From an uncultured Candidatus Melainabacteria bacterium (GTDB lineage Bacteria; Cyanobacteriota; Vampirovibrionia; Gastranaerophilales; Gastranaerophilaceae), in contig CANOTP010000003.1 of NCBI GenBank assembly GCA_947570135.1, positions 24,197-88,196 on the forward strand: DNA of 64,000 nt, in the 5' to 3' direction. Below, piece after piece: positions 1-8,833 of the stretch. The notes below the pieces were generated by a model. It was given only the letters and a program-made list of their open reading frames with translations, had not been told where the DNA came from and did not search any database. Position 1 is the stretch's first letter; every line of letters starts with the position of its first letter. A program made the position numbers and the translations under genes.

Positions 1-551
1 TTAGCATCATTAGGCACGACTACAATCTTATTTTTGTATGTTTTGTACCCATAAGGTGCTAAACAAGGTCTTTTACCTGTTTTTGCTCTTGCTAATAAGC
101 CGATTTTGCGAATTTCTTTCATATGCTCAATTTCAAATTCAGCATTTGCTACTAAAATATTGAAAAAATACTTTTCATAGCTTTTAAACGGCTTTTGAAT
201 AACCATATTTTCTTTAACAAAGACAATTTTAGTGTTGTATTTATCCACCAATTCTCTAATGAAGTAAAAATCTGGGTGATTTCTTGTTAAACGGTTTAAA
301 GTGTAAACCATAATGACATCAACTCTATCTTTTGTCTTTTGTAGCGCAAGAATTTCTTCAAAAACAGGTCTTTTAGAACCATGCAAAGAACTTTTATTTT
401 CATAATATACTGCTTTAACGCTCATTTCTTCTTTTTCACAAAATGCACGACATTTTTCTTCCTGCACCTCTTTTGACATACCGTCTTCTTGCTTTTTACT
501 AGACAATCGAACATAAATTAAAGCTGTTTGGTGTTTAAAATTTTCATTCAT
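1..551 (-). CDS. Serine site-specific recombinase, N-terminal part (cut by window edge)
   Basis: I read 183 codons from an ATG at 551 down to base 1, where the frame is still open, so the C-terminus is missing. Near the N-terminus ALIYVRLSSKK matches the resolvase/invertase motif with the catalytic serine (about residue 18). VYTLNRLTRNHPDFYFI matches the conserved arginine-rich catalytic segment that follows in this superfamily. The end at RPCLAPYGYK is where large serine recombinases enter their recombinase domain. By family knowledge it cuts and rejoins DNA to integrate or excise an element. It starts 8 bases inside the preceding minus-strand frame (stop at 544), so it is probably co-transcribed. 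This suggests the window's left side belongs to an integrated element whose end lies outside. Confidence 0.85.
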   Translation of the reverse strand, partial: MNENFKHQTALIYVRLSSKKQEDGMSKEVQEEKCRAFCEKEEMSVKAVYYENKSSLHGSKRPVFEEILALQKTKDRVDVIMVYTLNRLTRNHPDFYFIRELVDKYNTKIVFVKENMVIQKPFKSYEKYFFNILVANAEFEIEHMKEIRKIGLLARAKTGKRPCLAPYGYKTYKNKIVVVPNDA

Positions 552-933
552 CGGAACTCTTCTCGTCTTCAGGGTGTTTAGAAACTCGATTGAGAATATC
601 CAAAAGGATTTCATTCTGCGAAATATCTATTTTAATGGCTTTTCCAATGGGTTTCATATCTGAACCTTTCAAACATACCATTCTATTGTCATTCGATAGT
701 TTTAATCTTATTTGAGCAGGGGTTAATTTTTTATTTTCATGTGAACTGTTGAAAACGTCACAGTATTTTGTAAGATTTATTCTCAAAAATCGCCTTTTTG
801 TGATTAGAAAATCTCTACCATAAACAAGTTTTTCAGTACAAAACAAGTTATATACATCTGATAAGAAAACATCGCCATATGATAGCTCAGTATCTAGATA
901 CTGCTCAAAATAATCAAGGTAATCTATAACCAA
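544..933 (-). CDS. C-terminal segment of the DUF927-like ATPase, after an in-frame TGA
   Basis: This 129-codon frame starts at a TTG and has no good ribosome-binding site. It lies in exactly the same frame as the upstream ATPase frame: from the TGA at 982-984 there are 16 sense codons (IVINDILGKEVVNTET) and then this segment. The natural reading is one protein of about 558 codons interrupted by TGA. The helix just before and after the stop (NNIAIGMAI then IVINDILG) resembles the C-terminal helix of DUF927-type proteins. The rest has no motif I recognise; it is charged and ends in an acidic tail. It may be a non-translated remnant, a separately initiated domain, or a readthrough product. Confidence 0.55.
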   Translation of the reverse strand: MVIDYLDYFEQYLDTELSYGDVFLSDVYNLFCTEKLVYGRDFLITKRRFLRINLTKYCDVFNSSHENKKLTPAQIRLKLSNDNRMVCLKGSDMKPIGKAIKIDISQNEILLDILNRVSKHPEDEKSSDE

Positions 934-981
934 AGTTTCAGTATTAACGACCTCTTTGCCTAAAATGTCGTTAATTACAAT

Positions 982-2220
982 TCAGATAGCCATTCCAATC
1001 GCTATATTGTTGCAAACTCTAGCGAAACTACAATGTTTTTGAGCAATTTTGTACTGTTCTCGGTAAATATCCAAGATTTTATCCCTATAAAATAAGATTT
1101 CAGGAAGAAAACTTGAAAGCTTTTCAAACTCATCTGCTGAATGATACTTAAAATCGCTTAAATCAAACTTACCACGTCTTAAATTCACGGGAATGCACCT
1201 TGAAAAGTTAGCAAAAGTCATTTCTTCAAAGAAATGATTTGTACCAACACAAAAAGATGAGTTGATTTCAGTAATAATTTCTTTACCATCTTTAGAAGAT
1301 TTTTTGCGTGGGTTAGCTGAAAAACTATCTTTGCCTAAATCTTCTATATAATGGATTTTGAAACGGTCAATTTCTTCAAAAAATACAAGAAAATTGTTGT
1401 ATTTTTCAAGTTGAGCCCTCAAACTAACTCCTGTTGATGTTCCACTTGTTAAAGTTGTCATATTAGTTATGCCATAAAAAGCAGCTAACATATGCAAAAT
1501 AGTTGATTTCCCTGCATTTGATTCACCATAAAAAATGATGTATGGAAAACCTTGAGTCTTTGCTATGAAAAGATCAAAGAAGCAACAAGCAAATCCAATA
1601 GCTATAGCCATTAAAATTGGAGCGTCAAAAACTCGTTTTACTTCATTAACAAACTCTTCAAGAACGATTTTAGGATTTTCGCATTCATAAAGTTTAGGCA
1701 CAATGCCATTTGCTGAGAGAATTTGGAGTTTTTCTTGTTCGGTAAGTGGTAAATTATCAGGTAATAAAGGGTAATTTTCTATTTTTCTCTCATTAATTAG
1801 CACCTTTTTATTACTAAAAATGTATGAGTTTTCTCTAGGTTGATACCCAAAATTAGAATAAATATGAATAATTTTAGGATTTTGGTTGAGCATTTCCATC
1901 AACAACAGAAACTTTTTACGGTTAAAATCCTCAACAAGCCCAATTGTGTCCTTATGAATGACATTAAAAAAGCTTTTTAGGTCAATTTCATCATTACCAT
2001 CAATGATTTTGATGTAAGTTTCTTGTGGGTTACTCTCTTTTGTTAGCCGTAAAACTCGTTTTTCAGCTACTTTAAATTGGTTTTTTGTGTTGGTAATAAA
2101 TTTCATAATAACGAGATTTTCAAGTGAATAATTAGCACATTTAGCACTCTTTAAATCACCGTTTTTGTCTGTAAAATAATACATCAGACAGTTATTTTCA
2201 TTGATTATATATTTTGTCAT
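982..2220 (-). CDS. DUF927-like P-loop ATPase (helicase/primase type), ended by an in-frame TGA
   Basis: The chosen ATG at 2220 follows AAGGATAACAAT; a longer frame to 2271 has no such site. The product is 412 residues to the TGA. A Walker A motif FYGESNAGKST lies near residue 230, with LVFFEEIDR as a plausible Walker B about 60 residues on. NFSRCIPVNLRRG resembles the sensor/arginine region of these ATPases. DUF927-like proteins act in replication of plasmids, phages and integrative elements, so a role in mobilisation or replication of this island is inferred. The open frame resumes directly after the TGA and runs to 544, so the protein is probably truncated relative to its relatives. Confidence 0.6.
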   Translation of the reverse strand: MTKYIINENNCLMYYFTDKNGDLKSAKCANYSLENLVIMKFITNTKNQFKVAEKRVLRLTKESNPQETYIKIIDGNDEIDLKSFFNVIHKDTIGLVEDFNRKKFLLLMEMLNQNPKIIHIYSNFGYQPRENSYIFSNKKVLINERKIENYPLLPDNLPLTEQEKLQILSANGIVPKLYECENPKIVLEEFVNEVKRVFDAPILMAIAIGFACCFFDLFIAKTQGFPYIIFYGESNAGKSTILHMLAAFYGITNMTTLTSGTSTGVSLRAQLEKYNNFLVFFEEIDRFKIHYIEDLGKDSFSANPRKKSSKDGKEIITEINSSFCVGTNHFFEEMTFANFSRCIPVNLRRGKFDLSDFKYHSADEFEKLSSFLPEILFYRDKILDIYREQYKIAQKHCSFARVCNNIAIGMAI

Positions 2221-2299
2221 ATTGTTATCCTTATGTTTTGTGAAAAGAAAGAGGGGGAATTTCCCCCTCATAGATAATACGTGGAATTTGTACTATATG

Positions 2300-2725
2300 T
2301 TATTTAGTTGTTAATTCAAAACAAAGGTTTTTTTCACTAATGTCAACATTTTCTAACGGGTATAAAATCATTTGATTGTATTTGTTAACTGAAGCATCAA
2401 AGTAACAATCATTCCATTTCAATATCGGTTGATAAATGTTGAATAAAAGCGAATAAGGGATGAGTTCATCCGACAACTGCAATTCAAAAATACTATTTTC
2501 AACATCTTCTTTGTCGTAACATCTGTTTAGCGTTGTTCCAACAAATAAATCAGTTAATAAATTGATGTCATCAAGATCTTGTAAATCACTGATTTCAAGT
2601 TTGTTCACCTGATGATTCATAATGTTTGAATTGTAGAGTCTTCCTAACACCAAAGGTTTTATTCCTAGTTCTTTCAAACCTTCGAAGCTACAAATTGTAT
2701 CCATAATATAATTTTTATCTGTCAT
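2300..2725 (-). CDS. Hypothetical protein of the mobile-element cluster
   Basis: 141 residues from an ATG preceded by AAAGGAGAAAATAAAC, a strong ribosome-binding site. I see no known motif, signal peptide or membrane segment. The protein is acidic with several amphipathic stretches (GLKELGIKPLVLGRL, DLQDLDDINLLTDLF). It sits 79 bases upstream of the ATPase gene on the same strand and is likely in its operon. Function unknown; a regulatory or replication accessory role would fit the position but is only inference. Confidence 0.65.
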   Translation of the reverse strand: MTDKNYIMDTICSFEGLKELGIKPLVLGRLYNSNIMNHQVNKLEISDLQDLDDINLLTDLFVGTTLNRCYDKEDVENSIFELQLSDELIPYSLLFNIYQPILKWNDCYFDASVNKYNQMILYPLENVDISEKNLCFELTTK

Positions 2726-2823
2726 GTTTATTTTCTCCTTTTACGTTTTACTTAAACAAAAGCAGGATTGAAATTAGTCTTGCTTTTGCGTATATTGTTT
2801 TTGTGTGAGACATCATTTGATGT

Positions 2824-2925
2824 CTACGGGGCAAGATTTAAGGTTTTAGAAATGTGTTTGAAAAGAATTTCTAAAAGTAATTTTATTTCTTGCTCTTCTT
2901 TTTGAGTTAATACTACACTTTTCAT
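2824..2925 (-). CDS. Small 33-residue protein with a consensus ribosome-binding site
   Basis: The ATG at 2925 follows AGAGGAGGCTTTAC, nearly a perfect Shine-Dalgarno sequence at ideal distance, which is why I accept so short a gene. The peptide is helical and amphipathic (TQKEEQEIKLLLEILFKHIS) and ends LNLAP before TAG. A 12-codon mini-frame (MRKLINRGGFT, start at 2957) precedes it and its TGA overlaps this ATG as ATGA, suggesting translational coupling. It lies between two element genes on the same strand. Function unknown; a small regulatory or antidote-like peptide is possible. Confidence 0.5.
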   Translation of the reverse strand: MKSVVLTQKEEQEIKLLLEILFKHISKTLNLAP

Positions 2926-3020
2926 GTAAAGCCTCCTCTATTGATTAGTTTTCTCATAGAAAAACTCCTACCTTTCTCCTGTCGTTGAGTGCTTTAATCA
3001 AAATTGACAGGTTATTTTAA

Positions 3021-3524
3021 TTAAATGTCTGTTTTGTCATTCCAAAAACTCTCATTTCGTGCAATTTTGCACTTACTAAAGAAACCTTCATGTCCATATA
3101 AGGCAGTTCCAAGGTCATACATAAATGCATCGCCGTAATAATTGTATTTTCCTGCATATACAATTTCTAAATGTGATGCACTGTAATTCAGTGTTACCCT
3201 AAAAACGTGTTCAAAAATTCGGAATTCAAAGTTTAAGTCGTCTAATGAATTCATAATTTTTTGAAATGCATTAGGCAATTCTAAGATGAAATTACCATGT
3301 TGAAGGCTCCAAAAACCTAACTTATCCTTTAAACTACACGTGATTAAAAGCATTAACCTTTTTTCTAAGTCTTCTAGTTTTGGAATGATGGAAAACGTCC
3401 CATCTTTTTTGTTGAATTTTGCGTATTTTGGAGCATTTTTGCATTTTTCCCAAATGTCCTCATTGCTTAGTCTGAACTCATCACCTTCTACTGTAATATC
3501 CATTTTTTCTTTCAGTTTATCCAT
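3021..3524 (-). CDS. Hypothetical protein of the mobile-element cluster
   Basis: 167 residues from an ATG behind AAAAAAGGAGAGAAAA. No domain is recognised and there is no signal or membrane segment. The middle has alternating strands (FEFRIFEHVFRVTLNYSASHLEIVYAG), suggesting a small alpha/beta fold. It is the first gene of a minus-strand series (3021, 2824, 2300, 982, 1), and tandem GTTGTAT repeats lie just upstream, where a controlling protein could bind. Probable element-encoded accessory gene. Confidence 0.65.
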   Translation of the reverse strand: MDKLKEKMDITVEGDEFRLSNEDIWEKCKNAPKYAKFNKKDGTFSIIPKLEDLEKRLMLLITCSLKDKLGFWSLQHGNFILELPNAFQKIMNSLDDLNFEFRIFEHVFRVTLNYSASHLEIVYAGKYNYYGDAFMYDLGTALYGHEGFFSKCKIARNESFWNDKTDI

Positions 3525-3842
3525 TTTTCTCTCCTTTTTTATAATTGTATGATTTGTGTTGTATCAGTTGTATCCGTTGTATTCGGTTGTATTCAGTTTT
3601 CAATGTACGGCAAGCCTCGCAAACAGATAGATTATGTATCATACTGTTTGCTTGGTTTATTATTGCCCTGTAAGAAGATTTTTAGTTCTAAAAAAGGCTT
3701 TGTTACTTACATATTAAAAGAGACATTAAATTCGTCAATACCTTTAGGCATTAAGGTATGCTAAAAAATGTAAGCAATTTTAATAGTCATAATTCGTTTA
3801 CGTTTTTTGTTAAAACGCTTAATAAAGCTTAACAAAGTTGAA
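3525..3842. other. Intergenic region with tandem repeats and an inverted repeat
   Basis: 318 bases without a convincing gene. It holds the GTTGTAT tandem repeats (3558-3595) and an inverted pair GCAAACAG ... CTGTTTGC near 3619-3652. Plus-strand frames here read low-complexity sequence through the repeats and lack a ribosome-binding site, so I do not call them. Confidence 0.5.
3558..3595. repeat. Iteron-like tandem repeats GTTGTATYN, four copies
   Basis: Four direct copies read on the plus strand: GTTGTATCA, GTTGTATCC, GTTGTATTCG, GTTGTATTCA, with 9- to 10-base spacing (about one helical turn). They lie 34 to 71 bases upstream of the ATG at 3524. This arrangement is typical of iterons or of an operator for cooperative protein binding. 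Which protein binds is unknown; the winged-helix product of the next gene is one candidate. Confidence 0.6.
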
Positions 3843-4178
3843 TTATAGATAATCCCGGCTGTTTTTGAATTCTAAAGCTAGGTTTTTGAAATTGTTTTCA
3901 AGCGCAATATATTTCTCAATGTTCTTTATATGAAAACGCATACCATCATAGTTAAAGTCTTTGCAAATGATTTCGTTTTCTATTAAGAACTGTGTGTCTT
4001 TTGTTATATTGGTTAGTTTCGTTTCCTCTAATAATTCGTCTCTTGTTAGTCCTTTATCGGGAGACTTAAATTGTGCGCGCAATATTTTCCAAATTGATGG
4101 TCTTGATAAAAATTTGGCAACTTCACACATTTCATTGATTTCTTCATCTGTCATTTCTAGTAAATTTACGTTAAACAT
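3843..4178 (-). CDS. Putative small winged-helix DNA-binding protein
   Basis: 111 residues from an ATG after GAAAGGACGGTTAT. The segment SRPSIWKILRAQFKSPDKGLT then RDELLEETKL resembles the helix-turn-helix of MarR/ArsR-like winged helices, and RFHIKNIEKYIALE could form the wing and a dimer helix. I recognise no named family. It stands alone on the minus strand, upstream of the repeat-preceded operon, which suggests a regulator of the element. It could equally be a structural helical protein. Confidence 0.5.
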   Translation of the reverse strand: MFNVNLLEMTDEEINEMCEVAKFLSRPSIWKILRAQFKSPDKGLTRDELLEETKLTNITKDTQFLIENEIICKDFNYDGMRFHIKNIEKYIALENNFKNLALEFKNSRDYL

Positions 4179-4484
4179 ATAACCGTCCTTTCTTTTGTGT
4201 ACAAAGGAATTCCTCTAAAAGATTATTTTTGCTAGTTAGATACTGATTTTAAGCTATTTTGTATAGAAAATTGTGACAAAATAGAAAAATTTTCAAAAAT
4301 ACCTAGAAAAGTTTTCTAAAAAGTGAGCATAATTGAAACTTTTTATTTGCTATGATTTTAATTTTTTGAATAAAATTTCAGTTAAATGAGAAAAAATCTT
4401 TCAAATTTTATCAAAACTAAGATTTTTAGAACAAAAAACATGCCTGTAGAAAAATGCAGGCATGTTTTATTTAATGATACCAAA
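4179..4484. other. AT-rich intergenic region
   Basis: 306 bases between the small winged-helix gene and hsdR. Very AT-rich. It holds a short perfect palindrome TAGAAAAGTTTTCTA (4304-4318), possibly an operator, and the hsdR terminator hairpin at 4435-4467. No credible gene seen on either strand. Confidence 0.5.
4435..4467 (-). terminator. Rho-independent terminator of the hsd operon
   Basis: Stem AACATGCCTG(TA) pairs with (TG)CAGGCATGTT around a short A-rich loop, and on the minus strand it is followed by a run of Ts. It lies 18 bases past the hsdR stop codon. Confidence 0.75.
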
Positions 4485-7400
4485 TTAAATTCCAAAATAT
4501 TTTTCAAAGAAGCTGGTAAGTTTTTCAATGATTATTTGTTTTTTCTCTTGTCGATTATTTTTACTACTTCCAAATCTTCTTACTGGTGGCAAGATTTTGT
4601 CTATATCCGTGCCAGTTGTTTTTAACATTCCATCTCTAAAAGAATTGTCAATGAATTTTTTAGTTTCTTCTGGTTTTAAGTTTTCTTCTACAATAATATT
4701 GTTCAAATCAGATTCTTTTTGTTTTGCGACGTGTTCTTTCCAGTCTTCATCTACTTTTGTATTCGTGTTAATTGTAGCAATGAATGATTCGATAAGTTCT
4801 TTTTTGCTTCTTAATTCTGGGCTTGCACCTATTGCTTTATTAATATCAATTAGAATTTCTTTATCTTTGCAGTTTGATTTATGGTACTTAAGCACCAACA
4901 ACAAGATATAATCAATATTAATCTCAACTTGTTTAATAAGTTCCATTTCAAAAACAATATCATCATTAATGTTTTCTTTATCGTCTTTTATTCCAGGTCT
5001 TAATTCGTTGTATAGGTCGATATACATGCTTTGATAATCTTGCAAGTCTCTGTCTGTTATTTTGTTATCACCAATAAAATCATCAAATGCTGATAAAATA
5101 TTTCTTGCTTTTAACAGCGCACCAAACAATTTAATAAAATCTTTTTGTGCCTCTTCTCCTATTATTTGCGTTCCTAGAGGATATTTTTCTTTAATTTCGG
5201 TAATTATTTCTACATAACCAGCGTGATGTCCTTTTTCATCATCATAACCATTGTAATAATCCTCAAATTTTTTCAGTAAAACAATGCCGCTAGCATTTTT
5301 ATCACCAAATAATGCAACAGCTTTTTCGGTAGCTTCTTGTAGATCTCTAAAACAGATAATATTACCAAATTTTTTAACTGAATTTAGTATTCTGTTTGTC
5401 CTTGAAAAAGCTTGAATTAGACCATGATATTTTAAGTTTTTATCAACCCAAAGAGTATTTAATGTTGTTGCATCAAACCCTGTTAAAAACATATTAACAA
5501 CAATAAGAAGGTCTAATTCTCTATTTTTCATCCTCAATGAGACATCTTTGTAGTAATTTTGGAATTTATCAGGCGACGTGTCATAGTTGGTACTAAACAT
5601 TTTATTGTAATCAGAAATCGCCTTATCCAAAAAATCTCTTGATGAATCATCTAAACCTTCAGTATTTTCAGGATTTTCCTCCTCTAAAATATCTGTATCA
5701 TCATTAGCACCAAAACTATATATTAAACCAACTTTTAATGCATTTTCAGGATTTGCTTCCATTTGACGTTGAAATTCGTTATAATATGCCTTTGCTGTTT
5801 CTATTGAAGAAACTGCAAAAATAGAGTTAAAGCCTAAAAGTTTTCGCTTTTGTTTGATTTCTTCAACTGAACCTCTTACTTTCGCAGACGCTACATCTTG
5901 AATGTTTGTTAGTTGGCTGAATTGGTAATGACCATCAATTCTATTTGTTTTTTGATTAAAATGCTCCAAAATATATTCAACAATATTTTTTATTCGTTTT
6001 GGATCATTTAACGCTTTTTCTGTATCAATAGCTTTTACAGATTTATCTCTTATTCCTTCTTTCTTTTTGATTGTATCAACATAAGCAATTCTAAATGGTA
6101 GAACATTATTGTCATTAATTGCATCAACGATGGTATAAGAGTGTAATGGTAAAACCTTTTTCTTTTCATTATTAATTTCGCCACCAAACACATCTGGAGT
6201 AGTTTTTAGATTAGGACATCCTCCACTATTAGCATTAACAGAGAATATAGGAGTCCCAGTAAAACCGTAGATATAATAATTTTTAAAGCTTTTAGTAATA
6301 GCTTTATGCATATCTCCAAATTGAGAACGATGGCATTCATCAAAAATAATTACAACGTGTTTGTTAAAAACCTCGTGTTCTTTGTATTTAGAGATGAAAT
6401 TGCTTAATTTTTGAATTGTGGTAATGATTATTTTTGAGTCAGGTGATTTCAGTTGTTTTTCTAAAACTTTTGTTGTTGCATTTGAATCAGCTGAGCCTTT
6501 TTCAAAACGATCATATTCTTTCATTGTTTGATAGTCTAAATCTTTTCTATCTACAACGAATAAAACTTTATCAATGCAAGATAAATCTTTTGCTAATTGA
6601 GCAGTTTTGAAAGAAGTTAATGTTTTACCACTTCCTGTAGTGTGCCAAATATATCCACCCGCATCTTTACTACCATAATATTTATAGTTATTTGCAATAC
6701 CAATTTTGTTTAAAATTCTCTCACAAGCAACTATTTGATAAGGTCGCATTACTAAAAGTAAATCTTCAGATGTAAAGACACAATACTTGGTTAGAATATT
6801 TAATATTGTATGTTTGGAGAAAAATGTTTTAGTAAAATCAACTAAATCCAAAATAACTTTGTTATTTGCATCTGCCCAATATGAAGTAAATTCAAAACTA
6901 TTAGATGTTTTCTTTGATTTGTTTTTACCTGCACTTTGCTCTTTTATATGACTTGTTCTTGTTGTGTTTGAATAATATTTAGTATGTGTTCCATTAGAAA
7001 TTACAAAAATTTGAACATATTCGTATAATCCACATGAAGCCCAAAAACTATCTCTTTGATATCTTTTTATCTGGTTAAAAGCTTCTCTAATTGCGACACC
7101 ACGTCTTTTGAGCTCAATATGAACCAAAGGAAACCCATTGACTAAAATAGTAACATCATATCTATTTGGATGATTTCCATCTTCTGTTTCGTACTGATTA
7201 ATAACTTGAAGACTATTGTTATGAATATTGTCTTTATCTATTAATCTGATATTTTTTGTTAAACCATCATCTTTATTTAAAATCTGAATATGATCAGTCT
7301 GAATTTTTCTTGTTTTCTCAACTATGCCGTCGTTAGAAGATGCTATGTTATTTTTGAAAAATCTATCCCATTCTTCATCTGAAAAAGAAAACTCGTTAAG

Positions 7401-7610
7401 TCTTTCTAATTGTAATCTTAGATTCTTTATCAAATCCTCTTCGTTATTTATTGTTAAATATTCATAACTCAAGGCAGATAACAACCCAATAAATTCTTTT
7501 TCTAACTCAGCTTCGCTTTGGTATGCTGTTGCAACTTTTTCTTCTGGTGTGTATTCTGCAACAACTGTGCTTTGGTTTGTACTGGCAACGATATTATAAC
7601 TACTTGTCAT
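4485..7610 (-). CDS. hsdR: Type I restriction enzyme, R (motor/nuclease) subunit
   Basis: 1041 residues, full length for EcoR124-like HsdR. The N-terminal nuclease shows the PD-(D/E)XK pattern YDVTILVNG and HIELKRRG (residues 151-171). The SF2 translocase has Walker A HTTGSGKT (about 323-330) and the DEAD-box-like DECHRSQFG (about 424), and later MFLTGFDATT and QAFSRTNR as C-terminal motor motifs. With HsdM and HsdS it translocates unmodified DNA and cuts it. The start overlaps the hsdS stop (TAATG), so the two are translationally coupled. I see no frameshift or missing catalytic motif; the system looks intact. Confidence 0.97.
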   Translation of the reverse strand: MTSSYNIVASTNQSTVVAEYTPEEKVATAYQSEAELEKEFIGLLSALSYEYLTINNEEDLIKNLRLQLERLNEFSFSDEEWDRFFKNNIASSNDGIVEKTRKIQTDHIQILNKDDGLTKNIRLIDKDNIHNNSLQVINQYETEDGNHPNRYDVTILVNGFPLVHIELKRRGVAIREAFNQIKRYQRDSFWASCGLYEYVQIFVISNGTHTKYYSNTTRTSHIKEQSAGKNKSKKTSNSFEFTSYWADANNKVILDLVDFTKTFFSKHTILNILTKYCVFTSEDLLLVMRPYQIVACERILNKIGIANNYKYYGSKDAGGYIWHTTGSGKTLTSFKTAQLAKDLSCIDKVLFVVDRKDLDYQTMKEYDRFEKGSADSNATTKVLEKQLKSPDSKIIITTIQKLSNFISKYKEHEVFNKHVVIIFDECHRSQFGDMHKAITKSFKNYYIYGFTGTPIFSVNANSGGCPNLKTTPDVFGGEINNEKKKVLPLHSYTIVDAINDNNVLPFRIAYVDTIKKKEGIRDKSVKAIDTEKALNDPKRIKNIVEYILEHFNQKTNRIDGHYQFSQLTNIQDVASAKVRGSVEEIKQKRKLLGFNSIFAVSSIETAKAYYNEFQRQMEANPENALKVGLIYSFGANDDTDILEEENPENTEGLDDSSRDFLDKAISDYNKMFSTNYDTSPDKFQNYYKDVSLRMKNRELDLLIVVNMFLTGFDATTLNTLWVDKNLKYHGLIQAFSRTNRILNSVKKFGNIICFRDLQEATEKAVALFGDKNASGIVLLKKFEDYYNGYDDEKGHHAGYVEIITEIKEKYPLGTQIIGEEAQKDFIKLFGALLKARNILSAFDDFIGDNKITDRDLQDYQSMYIDLYNELRPGIKDDKENINDDIVFEMELIKQVEINIDYILLLVLKYHKSNCKDKEILIDINKAIGASPELRSKKELIESFIATINTNTKVDEDWKEHVAKQKESDLNNIIVEENLKPEETKKFIDNSFRDGMLKTTGTDIDKILPPVRRFGSSKNNRQEKKQIIIEKLTSFFEKYFGI

Positions 7611-8833
7611 TAGGCTGTTTTCTCCTTAAAGGTTAAGAGTTTATCTCTGTAGTATTCATATTGTTTTTGACGAGCTTCAATCTCTGCTGGAAGCCCTATT
7701 GATATGTCATTACATAAAGCATCAAATCTGTCTAAGATAGATACTATGCGTTCTTGTTCTTCTAATGGTGGAATAGGGACAAGATAATTGTTAATCATCT
7801 TGAGATTAAGTCCACCCCTTGTTCCATCTCCAGACGAAACCTGTCTTAGTTGTTGATACTGTGATTTAAGATAATGAAATAAATAATAACTATTTACTGT
7901 ATTATCTGTAATAATAGAACATAGTGATTGATTAGTACACAATTCAATTTGAGTAATAGCAACAGTACCTCGTGTCTTTCCTTGTCCTGCTAAAGCGATT
8001 ACGACAGAATGTGGAGGTACTAATTTTGTACTACAATTATCATAGCCTAATTTAGTTATCATTTTATCTGTTTCATATACTTTACCTTTATTGACTTCTC
8101 CAGAACTCATCCAAGGTATAGTACCATTATCCCAATATTCTGGATTGGATGTTGATGGAGTAGCTCCAGCATAACATTTTGCGAAATTTTCTATTTTGAC
8201 CATTGGGACACTATCATCAAATGTTAGCAGTTCATCTCTATAATACTCATACTGTTTCTTTCTAGCTGTAAGCTCTGCTGTAAGCTCTGCTGTAAGCTCT
8301 GTGAAATTGTCCAAAATACGGACAATTTCACACTGCACCTCCAACGGAGGTACAGGAATTTTAAATTTAGAAAACTCTTCTTTGGTAATAGTTTTAAGGG
8401 TACTACCTCTTGCATGTTCTTTTTCAACATCGAATTTTGCTTTAAGTTGATAAGCAAAGTATTTCTTATTAATTTTGTCTATTTTAAAACTTTCAAATAT
8501 TGCTAGCGTTCTATCAACATAAGAATCATATTGAGTAATCGCAACTCTACCAATAGTACCTTGTAGTGTTACAAGTACTGTCCCTTTAGGTACAAATACA
8601 CTTTTGGGTTGAGCTAAAACAGAAATTGTTTGTTTTGTTTCATCTACCAACTCAAAGGTTTCTTTAACATCGGCAACTTGAACAAAAGGCATAGCACCTT
8701 CTCCACCATACCAATTTGCTTGTCCGTATGGTTGAGGAAAAGAACCTCTTCTGTAATTAGCAATTTCATCAAGCGTTTTATATTCAACACCATTTGGACA
8801 AAGTTGTTTTATTAATTCTTCTAATTTACTCAT
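7610..8833 (-). CDS. hsdS: Type I restriction-modification specificity subunit
   Basis: 407 residues from the ATG at 8833; a GTG 9 bases upstream is less likely. Two target-recognition domains are visible (roughly 15-165 and 215-360), each followed by a conserved spacer helix: ARKKQYEYYRDELLTF after the first and ARQKQYEYYRDKLLTF at the end, the classic pseudo-twofold layout. The first spacer carries TELTAELTAELTA, a repeated TAEL tetrapeptide encoded by three exact 12-base repeats, as in EcoR124I, where repeat number sets the gap of the recognition site. The start overlaps the preceding gene by 8 bases and the stop overlaps hsdR. Confidence 0.97.
   Translation of the reverse strand: MSKLEELIKQLCPNGVEYKTLDEIANYRRGSFPQPYGQANWYGGEGAMPFVQVADVKETFELVDETKQTISVLAQPKSVFVPKGTVLVTLQGTIGRVAITQYDSYVDRTLAIFESFKIDKINKKYFAYQLKAKFDVEKEHARGSTLKTITKEEFSKFKIPVPPLEVQCEIVRILDNFTELTAELTAELTARKKQYEYYRDELLTFDDSVPMVKIENFAKCYAGATPSTSNPEYWDNGTIPWMSSGEVNKGKVYETDKMITKLGYDNCSTKLVPPHSVVIALAGQGKTRGTVAITQIELCTNQSLCSIITDNTVNSYYLFHYLKSQYQQLRQVSSGDGTRGGLNLKMINNYLVPIPPLEEQERIVSILDRFDALCNDISIGLPAEIEARQKQYEYYRDKLLTFKEKTA
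8265..8300. repeat. Three 12-bp tandem repeats inside hsdS (TAEL-type)
   Basis: GCTGTAAGCTCT occurs three times head to tail on the plus strand, encoding ELTA/TAEL units on the minus strand between the two HsdS recognition domains. In EcoR124I and EcoR124/3 a change from two to three such units alters the recognition spacing by one base. Here the repeat units are identical at the DNA level, so slippage is plausible. Confidence 0.9.

Noticed and set aside
982..984. Genome-wide TGA recoding as tryptophan or glycine
   Set aside because: Many intact core genes end in TGA (for example lgt and fthC) and use TGG for Trp; the photolyase TGA at 16785 is in a gene with other damage.
3549..3764. Plus-strand open frame of 71 codons over the GTTGTAT repeats
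   Set aside because: The VVSVVSVV start is just translation of the repeats, there is no ribosome-binding site and the rest has no protein-like pattern.
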